DNA of 64,000 bases from NCBI GenBank assembly GCA_964635975.1, contig CAZWPO010000014.1, forward strand, positions 14,801-78,800. The letters run 5' to 3'. The stretch comes from UBA5314 sp964635975. GTDB lineage: Bacteria; Bacillota; Syntrophomonadia; Syntrophomonadales; Syntrophomonadaceae. Shown here piece after piece: positions 43,629-52,353 of the stretch. The number at the start of each line of letters is the position of its first letter. Position 1 is the stretch's first letter. Below the pieces are notes generated by a model. That model saw only the letters and a program-made list of their open reading frames with translations. It had not been told where the DNA came from and searched no databases. A program made the position numbers and the translations under genes.

Positions 43629-45296
43629 TTGAGAAGCGACATTGAAATTGCTCAAAGCGCAGTAATGAAGCCCATAAGCGAAATAGCAAGGGGTTTGGAT
43701 CTCGGCGAAGACGATATTGAATTGTATGGCAAATATAAAGCCAAGGTGTCGCTGGATGTCCTTGAGCGCTTAAAAGATAAACCCGACGGAAAGCTGGTTC
43801 TCGTCACGGCTATAAATCCAACCGCAGCTGGAGAAGGGAAGACCACCACAACCGTAGGATTGGGGCAGGCCTTAAACAGACTGGGAAAGAAGGGTATTAT
43901 AGGATTGCGCGAACCATCTTTAGGCCCCAGCTTTGGAGTAAAGGGGGGAGCGGCCGGAGGCGGTTATTCTCAGGTGGTTCCCATGGAAGATATCAACCTG
44001 CATTTTACCGGGGATATTCATGCGGTCAGCACTGCCCATAATCTCCTGGCCGCCCTGTTGGACAACCATATTCATCACGACAACCGCCTGCAGATAGACC
44101 CACGCAACATAGTATGGCGCCGGGCTATGGATCTTAATGAAAGAGCTTTGCGCAATATTGTGCTGGGACTGGGCGGGCGCATTAATGGCGTTCCCAGAGA
44201 ATCTGGCTTTGATATAAGTGTTGCTTCCGAGGTTATGGCAGCCCTGTGCCTTGCCAAAGATCTCATGGATCTCAAAGAGCGCTTCAAACGTATAGTGGTA
44301 GCCTATAGTTACGACGGAAAAGAGATTACCGCCGATGACCTGAAAGCTGCCGGTTCGATGACTTTACTGCTCAAAGACGCGATCAAACCGAACCTGGTCC
44401 AGACGCTGGAAAACACGCCTGCTTTTATTCATGGCGGTCCGTTTGCTAACATTGCTCATGGTGCCAATAGTATCGTAGCTACCCGTATGGGGCTGAAGCT
44501 TGGAGATGTAATGGTAACCGAGGCTGGTTTTGGTGCGGACCTCGGAGCGGAAAAATTCTTTGATATCGTCTGCCGCTACGGGGAATTCAGACCCGATGCG
44601 GTAGTGCTGGTGGCCAGCATTAAGGCTCTAAAAAACCATGGAGGATTGAGTAAAGACCAGTGGCAGGAACCGAATCTACCCGCCCTGGAGAAAGGACTTG
44701 CCAATCTTGAGAAGCACCTCGACAATGTGAAGCGTTTTGGTCTGCCGGTGGTGGTAGCTGTAAATGAATTTCCAAGTGACAGCCCGCAGGAAATTGAGCT
44801 TCTTTTGGAAAAATGCAGGAGTCTTGGAGCAGACATGGCTCTTTCCCGGGTCTGGGCTAAAGGCGGGGAAGGTGGTTTGGAACTCGCGGAAAAGGTTTTA
44901 GCCGCTGCTGAGAAAGCCAATCAGTTTAAATTCATATATGACCTGGATCAAACCTTAATCAGTAAAATAGAGACTATATGCCGGGAAATATACGGAGCAG
45001 ATGGGGTAAATTATTCGGCTGCCGCCATGCGTACTCTGGACCGTCTGGAAAAGCAGGGTTATGGGAATCTGCCGGTATGTATGGCTAAGACTCAGTACTC
45101 CCTATCAGACAATGCAGCCCTGTTAGGACGACCGCGCGGATTCGACATCCATATCCGGGAAGTGAAGCTTTCTGCCGGAGCCGGGTTTATAGTCCCCCTG
45201 GCCGGGGATGTGATGACCATGCCGGGTCTAGGCAAAACCCCGGCTGCTGAAAAGATCGATATTTTAGAGGATGGGACTATCGTGGGACTTTTCTAA
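43629..45296 (+). CDS. fhs: Formate-tetrahydrofolate ligase
   Basis: The enzyme joins formate to tetrahydrofolate with ATP, the first tetrahydrofolate step of the methyl branch of the Wood-Ljungdahl route. The P-loop TAAGEGKTTTTVGLGQAL, the DINLHFTGDIHAV segment and the C-terminal GFIVPLAGDVMTMPGLGKTP are typical. Two starts are possible: ATG at 43575 with GGAGGAAAA (573 residues), or TTG at 43629 with AAAGGAGG (555 residues). The second gives the usual length and the usual RSDIEIAQ start, so it is preferred. It stands alone between spore genes and a terminator. Confidence 0.94.
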   Translation: MRSDIEIAQSAVMKPISEIARGLDLGEDDIELYGKYKAKVSLDVLERLKDKPDGKLVLVTAINPTAAGEGKTTTTVGLGQALNRLGKKGIIGLREPSLGPSFGVKGGAAGGGYSQVVPMEDINLHFTGDIHAVSTAHNLLAALLDNHIHHDNRLQIDPRNIVWRRAMDLNERALRNIVLGLGGRINGVPRESGFDISVASEVMAALCLAKDLMDLKERFKRIVVAYSYDGKEITADDLKAAGSMTLLLKDAIKPNLVQTLENTPAFIHGGPFANIAHGANSIVATRMGLKLGDVMVTEAGFGADLGAEKFFDIVCRYGEFRPDAVVLVASIKALKNHGGLSKDQWQEPNLPALEKGLANLEKHLDNVKRFGLPVVVAVNEFPSDSPQEIELLLEKCRSLGADMALSRVWAKGGEGGLELAEKVLAAAEKANQFKFIYDLDQTLISKIETICREIYGADGVNYSAAAMRTLDRLEKQGYGNLPVCMAKTQYSLSDNAALLGRPRGFDIHIREVKLSAGAGFIVPLAGDVMTMPGLGKTPAAEKIDILEDGTIVGLF

Positions 45297-45352
45297 GAGC
45301 ATAACGCACGAGTAAGTGATACTGAAATCAAGCTGTGCAAAAAGTGAATATG

Positions 45353-45386
45353 AACCGGTAGTTTAAGAAACTGCCGGTTTTATTTG
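45353..45386 (+). terminator. fhs terminator
   Basis: Arms AACCGGTAGTTT (45353-45364) and AAACTGCCGGTT (45368-45379) with a three-base loop, followed by TTATTT. Confidence 0.8.
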
Positions 45387-45461
45387 TACATCTTCAAAAC
45401 TGCATAAATGGTAGATCCCCGGAAAAGCTAAACCTAGATTCAATCATATCGAGGAGGTTTT

Positions 45462-45947
45462 ATGCTTTTGAGTGGGCAGAGTGCTAATCTTCTGATGTTC
45501 AGCGCTGAATATGACAAGGCTCTGGCTGCATTTATCATTGCCAATGGAGCTCGTGATATGGATGTTGAAGTTACTATGTTTTTTGCTTTCTGGGGGTTAA
45601 TGCTGCTTCGAGACCCTGATAAGTTGACACTCGAGGATAAAAGCATCTATGAAAAGATGTTCTCGCTTGCCACCCCGGCCGGGCCTGAAGGACTTCCTTT
45701 ATCCAGAATGAATATGGCGGGTTTAGGCAAAGTCATGTTGTTAGAAATGATGGGGGAAGAAGATGCTCCGGGACTACCGGTTTTTGTGAAAGCAGCTCGT
45801 AAGAAAGGGGTGCGGATGTGTGCCTGCCAGCTGTCTATGGAAATAATGGGATTCAGGCAGGAGGAACTCATCGATGGGGTTGAAGTGATGGATGTGCAGG
45901 CGTATTTAAAGGATGCAATTAAGGCTGATATGCAGCTTTTTATCTAG
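45462..45947 (+). CDS. DsrE/DsrF/DrsH-like family protein
   Basis: The 161-residue protein fits COG2210: an N-terminal beta-alpha unit, the VTMFFAFWGLMLLRDP segment, and a Cys pair in RMCACQLSMEIMG followed by DGVEVMDVQAYL. Family members are thought to handle sulfane sulfur or act with sulfurtransferases. ATG at 45462 follows GAGGAGG. The gene is immediately upstream of a cysteine-desulfurase-like gene, hinting at a sulfur relay. The reaction is not known. Confidence 0.82.
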   Translation: MLLSGQSANLLMFSAEYDKALAAFIIANGARDMDVEVTMFFAFWGLMLLRDPDKLTLEDKSIYEKMFSLATPAGPEGLPLSRMNMAGLGKVMLLEMMGEEDAPGLPVFVKAARKKGVRMCACQLSMEIMGFRQEELIDGVEVMDVQAYLKDAIKADMQLFI

Positions 45948-46023
45948 CTTGCTTAATTAGTGTCAATACTGAATGCCGCCTCGTATTATGTATGAGAACA
46001 GTTACTAAAGTGATGATATTGGG

Positions 46024-47430
46024 GTGGAGATAATCAGGCAGCAAATCTTTAATGTTAGACAATTTAGACGCCATATTATGGGCATAGATACTAAAGTGCC
46101 TCTGCGCAGGAGAAAAAAGAGCACCTTTATAAATTTTGATAATGCCGCAAGCACTCCGGCATTGGAGCCGGTGTTTAATAAGACCCGGGAGCTGCTCTCA
46201 TGGTATTCCGGGGTTCACCGGGGTACGGGCTACAAATCTATGATATCCACCCGGGCTTTTGAGCAGGCCCACGAGGTTATATCCACCTTCGTTGGTGCGG
46301 ACCCTATCAGGGATACGGTCATACTGGTCAAAAACACCACCGAAGCTATCAACAAACTATCCTACCGTCTCAATCTATCCCCCCTGGACATAGTGATAAG
46401 CACCATGATGGAGCATCATTCTAACGACCTGCCCTGGCGCAGGAACGGGCATGTATACTACGGAGGGCTTGATGACAGGGGGCGTCTGGACCTAAAAGAT
46501 ATGGAAAAAAAACTTCGGCTCTGGTATCCGAGGGTAAAGCTGATGACCGTATGCGGAGCCTCAAACGTGACCGGTCATATCAATGATATTTACTATTTGG
46601 CCGCTCTGGCTCACGAATACGGTGCCAGGATACTGGTGGACGCAGCCCAGTTGATCCCGCATCAAGCGCTGAATATGAAATCTCACGACCAGCCAGACCA
46701 TATCGATTACCTGGCTTTCTCCGGTCATAAAATATATGCTCCCTATGGATGCGGCGCCCTGATTGGACACCGGGATACTTTTCTGAAAGGTGAGCCGGAC
46801 TATGTGGGCGGAGGAACCGTATACATGGTAGCCCCTGGCCGGGTTGTTTGGGCGGGACTTCCAGACCGCGAAGAAGCCGGATCTCCCAATGTGGTGGGGG
46901 CTTTTACACTTGCTGAAACACTCAAATTCATCAAAGGATGGGGAATTGCAGGGATAGCCGATTATGAGCAGGAACTATGCGAATATGCGATCCGCCTCAT
47001 GCGAGGTGTAAAAGGGATTACTATATATGGCGATTTCCCCCGCGTTGGAGTGATCAGTTTTAATGTGAAAGGAATCAATCACAGTTTATTGGGTGCTATT
47101 TTATGTTATGAAGAGGGGATAGGGGTACGGACCGGCTGTTTTTGCGCCCAGCCATATGTGAGGTATCTTCTCGGTGAGAGCTACGCCGAGCTTGCTCATG
47201 CCAACGAAATTCATGCCTGGCAGATGCCAGGCATGGTGAGAATAAGTCTTGGCGCTTACAACACTGTAGATGAAGTAAATAAAATGGTGGACCTGCTCTC
47301 CGATATAGCTTCAAACCTGAAAGACTACCACAAAGACTATGTCCTTGATCTCGAGATCGGCTCATACCGACCGCGGTCTTCTTCATTGAATAGTTTTGAT
47401 CCGGGTATAAATAAACCGTCAATTATCTAA
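46024..47430 (+). CDS. Aminotransferase class V, cysteine desulfurase-like
   Basis: The 468-residue PLP enzyme is of the SufS/CsdA type. Seen are NFDNAASTPALEP near the start, the MEHHSNDLPW motif, DAAQLIPHQ, the PLP lysine in FSGHKIYAPYGCGAL, and RTGCFCAQPY with a Cys where desulfurases carry the persulfide Cys. The N terminus is about 30 residues longer than SufS and the C terminus also extends. GTG at 46024 follows TTGGGG. It could supply sulfur to the DsrE-like neighbour, or be a selenocysteine lyase or another class V enzyme. Confidence 0.78.
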   Translation: MEIIRQQIFNVRQFRRHIMGIDTKVPLRRRKKSTFINFDNAASTPALEPVFNKTRELLSWYSGVHRGTGYKSMISTRAFEQAHEVISTFVGADPIRDTVILVKNTTEAINKLSYRLNLSPLDIVISTMMEHHSNDLPWRRNGHVYYGGLDDRGRLDLKDMEKKLRLWYPRVKLMTVCGASNVTGHINDIYYLAALAHEYGARILVDAAQLIPHQALNMKSHDQPDHIDYLAFSGHKIYAPYGCGALIGHRDTFLKGEPDYVGGGTVYMVAPGRVVWAGLPDREEAGSPNVVGAFTLAETLKFIKGWGIAGIADYEQELCEYAIRLMRGVKGITIYGDFPRVGVISFNVKGINHSLLGAILCYEEGIGVRTGCFCAQPYVRYLLGESYAELAHANEIHAWQMPGMVRISLGAYNTVDEVNKMVDLLSDIASNLKDYHKDYVLDLEIGSYRPRSSSLNSFDPGINKPSII

Positions 47431-47453
47431 ATCAACAGAATAAACATTAGTTG

Positions 47454-48029
47454 TTATTTGTTGAGTATCAGAGAATAAAGCTCAGCCCGGGTTTCAGCTT
47501 TAGTTTCAAAAAGCCCCCTGACTGCTGAAGTCACCGTTAGGGCGCCAGGCTTTTTTATACCTCTCATAGTCATACACATATGCTCAGCCTGGATCACTAC
47601 TGCGACTCCATACGGATTGAGGGTCTTATTGATACAATCAGCGATCTGAGAAGTCAAACGCTCCTGCAGCTGGGGCCGGCTGGCATAGACTTCGGTCACC
47701 CTTGCCAGTTTGCTGATGCCCACTACTTTACCTCCTCTGGGGATGTAAGCAACATGTGCTTTCCCGTAGAAAGGCAGCAGGTGATGTTCGCATATTGAAT
47801 ATAGGGGTATGTCCTTTACCAGTACCAGCTCATCATGAAACTCGGTGAAAGAAACATCCAGGAGTTCATGCGGGTCTTCATTGATCCCTGAAAACACTTC
47901 TTCATACAGGCTGGCCATCCGACGCGGAGTATCCAGCAATCCCTCTCTAGATGGATCTTCTCCGATAGCCTCCAAGAGCATTTTTACCGCAACTTCTATT
48001 TTATCCTTATCGATTCCTGGTTTGGCCAT
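47454..48029 (-). CDS. folE: GTP cyclohydrolase I
   Basis: The 191-residue enzyme turns GTP into dihydroneopterin triphosphate, the entry into folate (and queuosine precursor) synthesis. Motifs: GEDPSREGLLDTPRRMA, the zinc site CEHHLLPF and VVIQAEHMCMTMRG (third Cys ligand), and LTSQIADCI. ATG at 48029 follows AGGTGGG. It converges on the desulfurase-like gene and diverges from the pseudouridine synthase gene. Confidence 0.96.
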   Translation of the reverse strand: MAKPGIDKDKIEVAVKMLLEAIGEDPSREGLLDTPRRMASLYEEVFSGINEDPHELLDVSFTEFHDELVLVKDIPLYSICEHHLLPFYGKAHVAYIPRGGKVVGISKLARVTEVYASRPQLQERLTSQIADCINKTLNPYGVAVVIQAEHMCMTMRGIKKPGALTVTSAVRGLFETKAETRAELYSLILNK

Positions 48030-48223
48030 TTTCTTCCCACCTTTAATATTTAAATCGGCTCGTCAATTTCAACAATCAACATAAGTCTATAATAGCAGAA
48101 AAAAACACAAAATATTTGTGGATGATAATTGGTCAGCAGTTTTTTGCATTCATTTGAGTGTTCAAAAGGGAAAAAGAATAGTTATGTAGAAAATTATTCT
48201 TCATATTCCTGAATTTATGAAGG

Positions 48224-48952
48224 ATGGACTTTGATTTGAGATTAGCCAAGTTTTTAGCGCAGGCCGGAATAACTTCCAGGCGAAAGGCTGAAACGCTAAT
48301 TAGCCAGGGGCGAGTTAGCATCAACGGCGAAGTTGCTCTTCTGCAGGGAACCAGGGTCGATCCTGAGTCGGATTTAGTGCTGCTGGATGGGAAGGTGCTG
48401 AAGTTTGAGAGTAAAGTATATATTCTCTTAAACAAACCTCCCGGTTATTTAAGCAGCCTGAGCGATCCGCAGGGTCGGCCAACCGTGGCTGACCTGGTAA
48501 AAGGTCTGGGAACCAGGGTATACCCGGTAGGAAGGCTGGATTATGATACTGAAGGTCTGCTGTTGATGACCAATGACGGGCAATTCACGAATTTAATGAC
48601 CCATCCCCGTTACGGAATAAAGAAAAAATACCAGGCCGCTCTTCAGGGGCGCATCAGCGAAAAAGCCCTGCAGCAGCTTCGCCAGGGAGTGCAGCTTGAT
48701 GACGGGATTACGGCTCCGGCTTCAGTTCGAATAATAAAGAACGACGAACAAACCAGCCTGGTTGAAATAGAAATTGGTGAAGGGAAAAAGCGCGAAGTAC
48801 GCAGGATGTGTGCGGCTGTAGGTTTTCCGGTAATCACCTTGAAGCGAATTTCCTTCGGCTTCTTAAACCTGAGGGGCGTCCAAAAAGGAAAGTACCGCTT
48901 TCTTACCCCTGGAGAAGTAGGCCGCTTGAAGTCTTCCATTACAAAATCGTGA
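48224..48952 (+). CDS. rRNA pseudouridine synthase, RsuA/RluB family
   Basis: The 242-residue protein has an N-terminal S4 RNA-binding domain (RLAKFLAQAGITSRRKAE) and the RsuA-type catalytic domain with Asp in GRLDYDTEGLLLMTNDG. It most likely modifies 23S rRNA like RluB. ATG at 48224 or TTG at 48236 could be the start; the latter gives the typical short MRLAKFL beginning and fits GAAGGATGG better. Confidence 0.9.
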   Translation: MDFDLRLAKFLAQAGITSRRKAETLISQGRVSINGEVALLQGTRVDPESDLVLLDGKVLKFESKVYILLNKPPGYLSSLSDPQGRPTVADLVKGLGTRVYPVGRLDYDTEGLLLMTNDGQFTNLMTHPRYGIKKKYQAALQGRISEKALQQLRQGVQLDDGITAPASVRIIKNDEQTSLVEIEIGEGKKREVRRMCAAVGFPVITLKRISFGFLNLRGVQKGKYRFLTPGEVGRLKSSITKS

Positions 48953-49014
48953 ATGATGAAGCTGTTTTCTATCTTGATATGCAATTTTTATTGAGTTCAG
49001 GAAGGTAAAAAGAT

Positions 49015-49929
49015 TTGAAAGCTCAAAGCCCCTATGGCCTGGGGAAAATGGATGAACTTTATTCCCGGCTGGAGAGCCTGGGCTGCAGGGCCCGGGAATG
49101 GACGCTGGTAGTCTTCGCAGGCGACAACGGCATAAGCCTTGAACGCACCAGCCATTTTGCCCCGCTGGGCTCAGATCAAATAGTGAGAGCACATCTGTCG
49201 GGTACCAGACCTACTGCCAGGCTCCTAAAACGCCTGGAGAAGCGAGAGTGGATCATTGACATAGGTTTATGTGACGATGTTAAACACCAAGATGTGGTTT
49301 ATAAAAAAGTCAGCCGGGGAACCCGGAATTTTGTTGAGGAGGATGCTCTCGAGCGCTTTGAGGTTGCCGCGGCAATATCGGCAGGCAGTTCCACCTGGCA
49401 GCTTATCAGTAACACAGGACCTGATATTGTTGGACTTGGAGAAATAGGGGTAGGCAACACCATATGCGCAGCAGCACTGGCAGCGGCTGCTACCGGACTG
49501 CCTGCCCAGTCTCTGGTTGGGCCTGGCACATCGGACAGAGATAAGATGTATAAAAAGGCCGACCTCATAATGCAGGCATTAGAGCACAGGCATCCTCAAG
49601 CTAATGATGTTATGGATTTACTGGCTCGATTTGGCGGCCTCGAAATAGCTGCTTTAACCGGTTTTATATGTGCTGCTGCCCGAACAGGAACTCCGGTGAT
49701 GTTAGATGGATTTGTTACTTCTACAGCCGCCCTTTTAGCCAGTTTTATGGAAGAAAAGGTCCCTAGCTTGTTGATATGCCCGAGCGTTTGTTTGGAACCG
49801 GGACACGCGATAATCCTGGATCGGCTAAACCTGGAGCCGGTATTGGATCTATCTATGAATCACGGAGAGGGATTGGCGGCAGCCCTGGGTCTTTTTATGG
49901 CCGAGCTGGCAGAGAGCTTTTACCATTGA
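49015..49929 (+). CDS. CobT-like nicotinate-nucleotide phosphoribosyltransferase
   Basis: The 304-residue protein resembles CobT, which activates dimethylbenzimidazole or a related base to its ribotide for cobamide assembly. Matching blocks are VVFAGDNGIS (usually AGDHGV), GEIGVGNTICAAAL, LEPGHAIILDRLNLEPVLDLSM and the catalytic HGEG near the end. It is about 45 residues shorter than typical CobT, lacking most of the N-terminal region, and the His of the DHG motif is Asn. No other cobamide gene is nearby. TTG at 49015 follows GGAAGG. Probably functional in cobamide lower-ligand activation but divergent. Confidence 0.75.
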   Translation: MKAQSPYGLGKMDELYSRLESLGCRAREWTLVVFAGDNGISLERTSHFAPLGSDQIVRAHLSGTRPTARLLKRLEKREWIIDIGLCDDVKHQDVVYKKVSRGTRNFVEEDALERFEVAAAISAGSSTWQLISNTGPDIVGLGEIGVGNTICAAALAAAATGLPAQSLVGPGTSDRDKMYKKADLIMQALEHRHPQANDVMDLLARFGGLEIAALTGFICAAARTGTPVMLDGFVTSTAALLASFMEEKVPSLLICPSVCLEPGHAIILDRLNLEPVLDLSMNHGEGLAAALGLFMAELAESFYH

Positions 49930-49969
49930 TGGTATGGTATTATATACTAATATTAGGGGGAAACGCTGT

Positions 49970-50401
49970 ATGGGCAAACTCAAACTACGGGTGCGCTTTG
50001 ATTATGCAGGAAAAGGAAAGTCCGGAAAATTGTTCGGAGGCAAGAGCAGTGCTGAAATGGCAGAAGCTATACGACAGCAAAAAGCCACGCTGTGTAGGAA
50101 TGTGCCTATCCAGGGGATAAGCATCGAAGATATCGACATGAGTCAGGAAGTCTATACCATATATGAGGATGTAAGTGAAAAGGGGCTTAGTTTTGCTCCG
50201 GTTGTAATAACTTTTTCCGCGAATTCCATTGAGGATGCAGTTCGGTTTACAATGAAAGAAGAATTCCGGAAGATAGAAGCTATTGAACCTGAGGAACTGG
50301 TCTTGAACCGTCTGGATATGGAAAGGCTTTTTATTAAGGTTAATGATGAACTGGCCAATTACCGACAGGCACTGGAGAGAAAGATGGACAGTTGGAAATA
50401 A
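49970..50401 (+). CDS. Hypothetical protein, 143 aa
   Basis: I do not recognise this protein. It begins GKLKLRVRFDYAGKGKSGK, has no membrane helix or Cys cluster, is rich in charged residues and ends in a helical, amphipathic stretch. ATG at 49970 follows TAGGGGGAAA. It sits 40 bp after the cobT-like gene and 19 bp before the HDOD gene, so it may be co-transcribed with them. Confidence 0.55.
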   Translation: MGKLKLRVRFDYAGKGKSGKLFGGKSSAEMAEAIRQQKATLCRNVPIQGISIEDIDMSQEVYTIYEDVSEKGLSFAPVVITFSANSIEDAVRFTMKEEFRKIEAIEPEELVLNRLDMERLFIKVNDELANYRQALERKMDSWK

Positions 50402-50420
50402 GTGTAAGGGGGCCTGGGGC

Positions 50421-51266
50421 ATGGAAAAAATCAGTCTTGAGACTATTGTAGAAAGGGTTAATGATATACCTGCACTACCCCAGATAGTATTAAGAGTAAT
50501 GAAAATGACAGACGATCCTGATACCACCGCTCAGGATATCAACAAAGTCTTAAATCAAGACCAGTCTATGACCGCCAGGGTTTTGCGTCTTGCCAATTCC
50601 GCCTATTATGGTTATGCGCGCCGGATAGCATCTGTCACGGATGCTGTGGTTCTGCTGGGGTTTAATACCATACGGAGCATCGTTCTTGCTGCTGCTGTGA
50701 GTGAGATGCTGAACAAGAAGTATGAGGGGTATGCTCTGGAAGAAGGGGAGTTATGGCGTCATTCACAGGCCTGCGCTATAATCGCCCGCACAGTTGCCAG
50801 GCGGAGCAAATTTATGCAGTTGGATGCTGCCTATACAGCCGGGCTACTGCATGATATAGGAAAGGTCATACTAAACCACTTCATGAAAAATGCTTATCAT
50901 GAGGTTGTTGACCTGGTAGAATCCCGGGAAATGCCTTTTATGGAGGCGGAGGAGGAGATTTTGGGATTTACTCATGCCCTGGTCGGATCCAGGGTGGCTG
51001 AGAAATGGAATCTTCCTCCTCAATTGGTAGAGGCCATAGCATATCATCATTATCCCGATAAGGCTGTTACCAATCCAAAACTTACGGCTATAGTTCATCT
51101 TGCTGATGCTATCTGCCTATCGATGGGGATCGGAATGGGCGTAGACGGACTACTGTATCCTGTTTCCGCAGGGGCACTACAAACGTTGGGCCTGACTGAG
51201 CAGGACATCGAGTCCATGATTTCGGAACTGGTGGATTTATTATCTGATCCACAGAGCCTTCAGTAG
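50421..51266 (+). CDS. HDOD-domain signalling protein
   Basis: The 281-residue protein is an HDOD domain: IPALPQIVLRVMKMTDDP, SAYYGYARRIASVTDAVVLLG, and a partial HD motif AGLLHDIGKVI with a later LVEAIAYHH. HDOD proteins are degenerate HD phosphohydrolases acting in signalling and stress, usually by protein interaction. In-frame starts upstream overlap the previous gene; ATG at 50421 with AAGGGGG is preferred. Targets are unknown. Confidence 0.85.
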   Translation: MEKISLETIVERVNDIPALPQIVLRVMKMTDDPDTTAQDINKVLNQDQSMTARVLRLANSAYYGYARRIASVTDAVVLLGFNTIRSIVLAAAVSEMLNKKYEGYALEEGELWRHSQACAIIARTVARRSKFMQLDAAYTAGLLHDIGKVILNHFMKNAYHEVVDLVESREMPFMEAEEEILGFTHALVGSRVAEKWNLPPQLVEAIAYHHYPDKAVTNPKLTAIVHLADAICLSMGIGMGVDGLLYPVSAGALQTLGLTEQDIESMISELVDLLSDPQSLQ

Positions 51267-51444
51267 ATATCCATATCATGTCTGTCTGTGATAGACAGTC
51301 ATAACGCTATAAGTGTACAAAACGAGAATACAATTATATGATATTGGCTTGTAAAATGTCCAATATCATAATTTTTTGTTGATTTTCGCCCGTTTCTGTT
51401 ATACAGTACTGAATAAGATATTTAGAGCGGGAAAGGGAAAAGAA

Positions 51445-52131
51445 TTGGGAAGTGTGGCTGTTTTTGCCGGGGGCTTTGGCAGTGGCAAAAGTGAAGTGGC
51501 TTTAAATTGGGCTATGGAGAAGGCTCAAGAGTCGACCCGGGTCACGCTTGTCGATCTTGACCTGGTCAATCCATATTTTGTTTCCAGGGATCTGAAAAAG
51601 GAACTGAATCACAAAGGCATTACGCTGGTTGCTCCTTCAGGAGACCTTTCTTTTGGTGATGTTCCCCATATACCTGCCAACATACTGACACACCTGCGCC
51701 AGGACAACGATATGATCATCGATTTGGCTGGCGACGAAGTCGGAACGGTAGTTCTTGGATATCTAAGTACCTGGGTTAAACAGAGAAGCTCAATAGATCT
51801 GTATCTGGTCGTTAATCCTTACCGGCCTTTTGCTGGAGACTTGGACAGCGTTCAAGAGCTGAAGGCGGGTCTGGAAAGAGCGGGCAGGATGGCGTTTACA
51901 GGGATTATAAGTAATCCCAATCTGGTTGAAGCCAGCGACGTCAGCACAATCATGGAAGGACACCAAAGGGTGCAGGCCTATGCCAGGGCCATGAACCTGC
52001 CGGTTTCCTTTTTAACTGTTCATGAGAGGTTTTATTCTGAGTTGTTTCCGATTTACGGCTCTCTACTGAAAAAGATTCGTCTTTATCTGCGGCCTGATTG
52101 GTTACAGGACTTATTCGAGGGAGGCATGTAA
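51445..52131 (+). CDS. P-loop nucleotide-binding protein linked to 2-oxoacid oxidoreductase
   Basis: The protein of about 228 residues has a P-loop in VFAGGFGSGKSEVALNW at its very start, then VDLDLVNPYFVSRD and a DMIIDLAGDEVG Walker-B-like stretch, similar to the SIMIBI/CobQ-MinD class of ATPases. It has no Fe-S motif. TTG at 51445 after AAAGGGAAA is preferred to 51376 because it starts right at the first beta strand. It ends one base before the ferredoxin gene of the 2-oxoacid oxidoreductase operon, so it may act in assembly or regulation of that enzyme. Exact function unknown. Confidence 0.6.
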   Translation: MGSVAVFAGGFGSGKSEVALNWAMEKAQESTRVTLVDLDLVNPYFVSRDLKKELNHKGITLVAPSGDLSFGDVPHIPANILTHLRQDNDMIIDLAGDEVGTVVLGYLSTWVKQRSSIDLYLVVNPYRPFAGDLDSVQELKAGLERAGRMAFTGIISNPNLVEASDVSTIMEGHQRVQAYARAMNLPVSFLTVHERFYSELFPIYGSLLKKIRLYLRPDWLQDLFEGGM

Positions 52132-52132
52132 C

Positions 52133-52348
52133 ATGGCAAAAGGCAGGCTCACATTTGATCATGAGCGCTGCAAAGCATGTGAGCTGTGTATTACGTTTTG
52201 TCCGCAGGGTATACTCCAGCTGGATAATGATCAGCTCAATGAATTGGGATACCACCCGGTAACCGTGAGTGATGAACAGAAGTGTACTGGTTGCGCTATA
52301 TGCGCTATCATGTGCCCGGATATGATCATCGTAGTCGAAAGGGAGTGA
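52133..52348 (+). CDS. 2-oxoacid:acceptor oxidoreductase, ferredoxin-like delta subunit
   Basis: The 71-residue protein has two 4Fe-4S motifs, CKACELCITFCPQG and CTGCAICAIMCPDM. As the delta subunit it carries electrons from the thiamine site to ferredoxin. ATG at 52133 follows GGGAGG. It is the first of four subunit genes. Confidence 0.92.
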   Translation: MAKGRLTFDHERCKACELCITFCPQGILQLDNDQLNELGYHPVTVSDEQKCTGCAICAIMCPDMIIVVERE

Positions 52349-52353
52349 TACAT

